Shown here one piece after another: positions 48,346-49,500 of a stretch of DNA of 49,500 nt. The position numbers were made by a program, and so were the translations under genes. Source of the DNA: Bryobacterales bacterium (GTDB lineage Bacteria > Acidobacteriota > Terriglobia > Bryobacterales > UBA6623). How positions within the stretch are numbered: the stretch's first letter is position 1; each line of letters opens with the position of its first letter. The stretch covers positions 1 through 49,500 of the forward strand of contig JAJDZN010000049.1 in the NCBI GenBank assembly GCA_022824585.1, written 5' to 3'. The notes beneath the pieces were generated by a model. That model worked only from the letters and a program-made list of their open reading frames with translations, was not told the DNA's origin and did not search any database.

Positions 48346-49356
48346 ATGAGTCTGTGCAACGAACCGAGCTTTCGCCTGATCGCGCCGTTCCTGCGGCCGG
48401 TCATGGGATTGCTCGATGACGATTCAGTCAGCGAGGTCATGGTGAATCCAGGAGCGGTCTTCGTCGAGCGCGGCGGCATGCTGGAGCGTGTCGCAGGCGT
48501 CGTGCTGGACCCCAAGCACGTGCGGCAGGCCGCCTTGGCGATCGCCCGCAGCCAAGGCGATGACATCAGCGCCGAGCGCCCCCTATTGGACGCTCGGCTT
48601 CCGGACGGCTCGCGCATCGCCGCCGCCCTGCCGCCGTGCAGCTTTGGCGGACCGGCGCTGACGATCCGCAAGTTCGCGCGGCGGCGGCTGGCCTTGGACG
48701 ACCTGGTCGCCTCTGCCAGCCTCTCCGAAGCCGTCGCGAAGGAAGTGAGGCGGGCCGTCGACGAGCGCCGCAACATCCTCGTCAGCGGCGGGACGGGCAC
48801 CGGCAAGACGACGCTGCTGGCGGCGATTGCCCGCTTGATACCGGCTGATGAGCGCGTGGTGACGATCGAAGACACCGTCGAGCTGCAGCTCGATCATCCG
48901 AATCTGGTTCGGTTCGAGGCGCGGCGACAGACAGACGGCGCGCCGGCGGTCACGGTGCGGGATCTGGTCCGGGCGGCGCTTCGCCACCGCCCGGACCGGA
49001 TCGTCCTCGGAGAGGTCCGCGGCGGCGAGGCCTGGGACCTGCTGCAGGCGCTCAACACCGGGCATGACGGGTCGCTTTCGACCTTGCACGCGAGTTCGGC
49101 CGCCAACGCGCTGAAGCGCTGCACATCCTGCGTCCTGCAGGCGGGCATCGGACTGCCGTGGGAGGCGGTGCAGGACTTGGTCGGCGACGTCGTCGATGTG
49201 GTGTTGCACCTCGAGCGGCGCGATGGCCGCCGCAGGGTGGTCGAGGCGCTGCGGGTGGACCTCTTCAACTGGTCCACCCGCCAGTGGGAGTGCCGGCCGG
49301 TCGAGACCAATGGCGTATCTGGCGGTTCTGACTTGAGAGGAGGGAACCAGCAATGA
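48346..49356 (+). CDS. TrbB/VirB11/CpaF-family secretion ATPase
   Basis: A 336-residue hexameric ATPase that powers type IV secretion or conjugation pilus assembly at the inner membrane. The N-terminal domain has SVSEVMVNPGAVFVERGG and LLDARLPDGSRIAAALPP. Walker A is GGTGTGKTT (148-156), followed by the Asp box TIEDTVELQ, the Walker B region PDRIVLGEVRGGEAWDLL, and the His box GHDGSLSTLHASS. Length and the isolated start favour TrbB over the longer CpaF. GGAGGT six bases before the ATG is a strong ribosome site. It is driven by the consensus promoter upstream and probably begins a transfer gene cluster that continues beyond the window. Confidence 0.85.
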   Translation: MSLCNEPSFRLIAPFLRPVMGLLDDDSVSEVMVNPGAVFVERGGMLERVAGVVLDPKHVRQAALAIARSQGDDISAERPLLDARLPDGSRIAAALPPCSFGGPALTIRKFARRRLALDDLVASASLSEAVAKEVRRAVDERRNILVSGGTGTGKTTLLAAIARLIPADERVVTIEDTVELQLDHPNLVRFEARRQTDGAPAVTVRDLVRAALRHRPDRIVLGEVRGGEAWDLLQALNTGHDGSLSTLHASSAANALKRCTSCVLQAGIGLPWEAVQDLVGDVVDVVLHLERRDGRRRVVEALRVDLFNWSTRQWECRPVETNGVSGGSDLRGGNQQ

Positions 49357-49412
49357 AGCGTGTTGTTTTTCACAATATTTCAGTGAAACAACGCGAGGAT
49401 TTGTCGCATTAA
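49353..49412 (+). CDS. Possible 19-residue small ORF after TrbB-like gene
   Basis: An ATG overlapping the end of the ATPase gene, preceded by GAGGAGGG at good distance, opens a frame of 19 codons (MKRVVFHNISVKQREDLSH) ending in TAA. It could be a leader peptide, a translational coupler or the remains of a gene. It lies just before the CGGATT repeats. Confidence 0.35.
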   Translation: MKRVVFHNISVKQREDLSH

Positions 49413-49418
49413 TTCGAT

Positions 49419-49450
49419 TCCGGATTGCTGAAAAATCGGATTAATCCGGA
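49419..49450. promoter_or_regulatory. CGGATT repeats forming a dyad
   Basis: TCCGGATT at 49419-49426 pairs with AATCCGGA at 49443-49450 across a 16-base loop. A perfect 12-base palindrome, CGGATTAATCCG, sits at 49437-49448. Three CGGATT half-sites in 30 bases suggest a regulator binding site or a hairpin between the ATPase gene and the next gene. Confidence 0.45.
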
Positions 49451-49500
49451 GCGGCAGAGGGTTTGCTGAAGCGCTGTGTGGCCGCCGTGCGGGTGCGACA

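Noticed and set aside
1..49500. CRISPR arrays, tRNA and rRNA genes
   Set aside because: No regularly spaced repeats of array type and no recognisable tRNA or rRNA sequence were seen by eye; a dedicated search could still find a tRNA.

Overview
The window is a GC-rich stretch of bacterial chromosome from a Gram-negative heterotroph. A TonB-dependent receptor ending in an aromatic residue shows an outer membrane. Two PSCyt1/DUF1549/DUF1553 plus DUF1501 gene pairs, many twin-arginine signal peptides, Uma2-family nucleases, sulfatases and Gfo/Idh/MocA enzymes fit Acidobacteriota (Bryobacterales-like) or a planctomycete-like lineage. This placement is inference from gene content; no rRNA, tRNA or ribosomal protein gene was recognised.

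Layout. 1-4176: end of an MFS transporter and, on the minus strand, an amidohydrolase fused to a glucuronoyl-esterase-like domain. 4073-5102: antitoxin-rich cluster (Phd/ParE pair plus an orphan ribbon-helix-helix antitoxin). 5359-14005: plus-strand run of cytochrome-type DUF1549/DUF1553 protein, DUF1501 protein, Tat-exported SelA-like PLP enzyme with an extra C-terminal domain, MlrC-like M81 metallopeptidase and M19 dipeptidase. 14057-23339: mostly minus strand, with a beta-propeller protein, TonB-dependent receptor, enolase-superfamily enzyme, exported RidA and a Tat-exported amidohydrolase; a VapBC locus with a stop in the toxin and a RelE-like pair lie among them. 23665-27989: an Uma2 gene split by a 3.5-kb element with three consecutive tyrosine recombinase genes, matching the RIT (recombinase in trio) class. 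28182-35872: BNR/LamG protein and arylsulfatase facing a second DUF1549/DUF1553-DUF1501 pair. 36108-41037: broken VapBC locus, nitrilase, GH33-type sialidase, Gfo/Idh/MocA protein and a beheaded hicA with intact hicB. 41100-46434: TPR lipoprotein-like secreted protein, second sulfatase, GH109-like protein and an intact Uma2 protein. 46852-47943: Ada. 48190-49500: a consensus sigma-70 promoter followed by a TrbB/VirB11-type ATPase, probably the start of a conjugation gene cluster running off the window.

How the genes fit together. The exported enzymes (two sulfatases, sialidase, BNR/LamG protein, GH109-like protein, glucuronoyl-esterase-like fusion) together with the receptor and MFS transporter suggest growth on sulfated, acetylated or sialylated glycans and on peptide-like substrates (M81, M19, nitrilase). 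At least ten proteins begin with Tat-type twin-arginine signals. The most unusual feature is the state of the toxin-antitoxin loci: antitoxins look intact while most partner toxins are truncated, interrupted or missing.
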